Part shown: one piece after another, positions 5,752-6,581 of the stretch
Numbering within the stretch: position 1 is the stretch's first letter
Layout: each line of letters starts with the position of its first letter
DNA from: an uncultured Aeromonadales bacterium
Lineage (GTDB): Bacteria; Pseudomonadota; Gammaproteobacteria; Enterobacterales; Succinivibrionaceae
Reading direction: 5' to 3'
DNA: 6,581 nucleotides
Assembly (NCBI GenBank): GCA_902796095.1
Contig: CADBNP010000279.1
Location: 1-6,581 of the forward strand
Position numbers and translations under genes: made by a program
The notes under the pieces: model-generated
Told to the model about the DNA's origin: nothing
The model's database searches: none
What the model saw: the letters and a program-made list of their open reading frames with translations, nothing else

Positions 5752-6581
5752 ATGAATATGGAAAACAATATAAACGGCCAGCTGAATATTGGCATCAACA
5801 CATTTAATGACAGATCCCGTAAAAACGATCCGCGAAGAGACTCTGGCGAACAGATCCTGGAGAAAATTCTTTCAATGGCCGACACTTCAAATGTTCCGAA
5901 GATTGACTACCAGTCTCTGAAACGGATGAACGAAGCCGAGGCAAACAGGCGCATCACAATTCTCAGAAACGAGCAGCTTTTAAAAAATCCGATGATGATC
6001 CAGAAAGATCTGAATCCGAAATGGACGTTTGAAAACATGAAACCAAATGATCCCGCTACAAGGGAGCATCGTCAGAAGGCATGGGATTTCATAAAATCGG
6101 TAATGGAGCACTCTGATGAAAAGGATGCCGCAAACCTTCTGATCCTCGGAGCGTCAGGCAGCGGAAAATCATATCTGGCGGGAGCAATTGCTCATGAACT
6201 TCTTCTCAGACGCGAGGAGGTTATCTACCGCAGCTTTCCTCAATTAATGTACGAGCTTCTGGATAACTCCAGGGAATCATATGCACGGCATATGATTGAA
6301 GAAATGAGCAGCGAAAAAATCAGTGTTCTGGTGCTGGACGACATAATTTTTCAGAAGAAAAAACTGACAGACTTCAGGGCTGAAAGACTTTCAAATATCC
6401 TGAGAAGCAGACATAATGCCAACGTCAGCACTATTCTTACTGCAAACTGTCCGATGGAATACCTGGCAAAAGCGATCGGTGACTGGTGCATGAGTGCACT
6501 CGTTGAAATCAAACCGGTGATCATTGATTTGAAAAATGCCTCCTACGGCAGAACACTGGGCAATTATGATCTTACCCGCAA
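5752..6581 (+). CDS. dnaC: DnaC-like helicase loader, 3' end outside the window
   Basis: The frame is open from ATG 5752 through the window end (276 codons, no stop). It encodes an AAA+ ATPase of the DnaC/IstB type. Walker A is GASGSGKS (133-140), Walker B is VLVLDD (192-197), and sensor I is LTAN (229-232). The tail, PVIIDLKNASYGRTLG, parallels the E. coli DnaC end (WVIFNWDSYRSRVTG). The N-terminal 100 residues should contact DnaB. E. coli DnaC is about 245 residues, so this one is longer because of its N-terminus and extra C-terminal residues. Two details are odd: Walker B has DD where DnaC has DE, and the stretch matching the arginine-finger box of E. coli (GERVMDRMR) reads GDWCMSALVE, with no arginine. 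The gene starts 2 bp after dnaT without a clear Shine-Dalgarno of its own, so it probably depends on coupling. IstB or another AAA+ is the less likely alternative, since dnaT is adjacent. Confidence 0.85.
   Translation, partial: MNMENNINGQLNIGINTFNDRSRKNDPRRDSGEQILEKILSMADTSNVPKIDYQSLKRMNEAEANRRITILRNEQLLKNPMMIQKDLNPKWTFENMKPNDPATREHRQKAWDFIKSVMEHSDEKDAANLLILGASGSGKSYLAGAIAHELLLRREEVIYRSFPQLMYELLDNSRESYARHMIEEMSSEKISVLVLDDIIFQKKKLTDFRAERLSNILRSRHNANVSTILTANCPMEYLAKAIGDWCMSALVEIKPVIIDLKNASYGRTLGNYDLTR

Overview
The window looks like chromosomal sequence from a Gram-negative, gut-type gammaproteobacterium. Two genes encode exported periplasmic proteins with classical signal peptides, which fits a Gram-negative. 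The right end carries an adjacent dnaT-dnaC pair (primosome / replicative helicase loading), an arrangement typical of Gammaproteobacteria. The Succinivibrionaceae are a plausible home, but that placement is inference from overall flavour, not from a marker gene.

Left part (1-1370): a compact two-gene module resembling a toxin-antitoxin system. A PARP-like ADP-ribosyltransferase-fold protein of the DUF3990 type (74-767) overlaps an XRE regulator of about 213 residues (730-1370). Each gene is broken by one single-base change in a short homopolymer: an extra T in the 415-417 run and a missing C in the 1108-1110 run. Correcting each by one base restores proteins of 230 and 213 residues with every motif in place. 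A set of overlapping perfect palindromes (31-57) just upstream of the toxin is a good operator candidate for the XRE protein.

Middle part (1494-4057): a small exported protein on the minus strand with its own terminator; a 0.6 kb non-coding stretch with one sharp palindrome, a doubtful transposase-like remnant and a strong sigma70-type promoter; a single-gene unit for an ArdC-like protein (ssDNA-binding-like N-terminus plus HELGH zinc metalloprotease); then a second exported protein of unknown function with an unusual start region.

Right part (4317-6581): an Lrp/AsnC regulator on the minus strand with a plausible promoter; a 350 bp divergent intergenic region with two inverted repeats; then dnaT and dnaC separated by 2 bp. 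dnaC runs off the window end. The DnaC-like protein has a good Walker A motif, but its Walker B ends in DD rather than DE, and the region matching the E. coli arginine-finger box has no arginine.

The most interesting items are the doubly frameshifted ART/XRE module with its operator and the DnaC-like loader with altered ATPase motifs. No RNA gene, CRISPR array or intact insertion sequence was seen.
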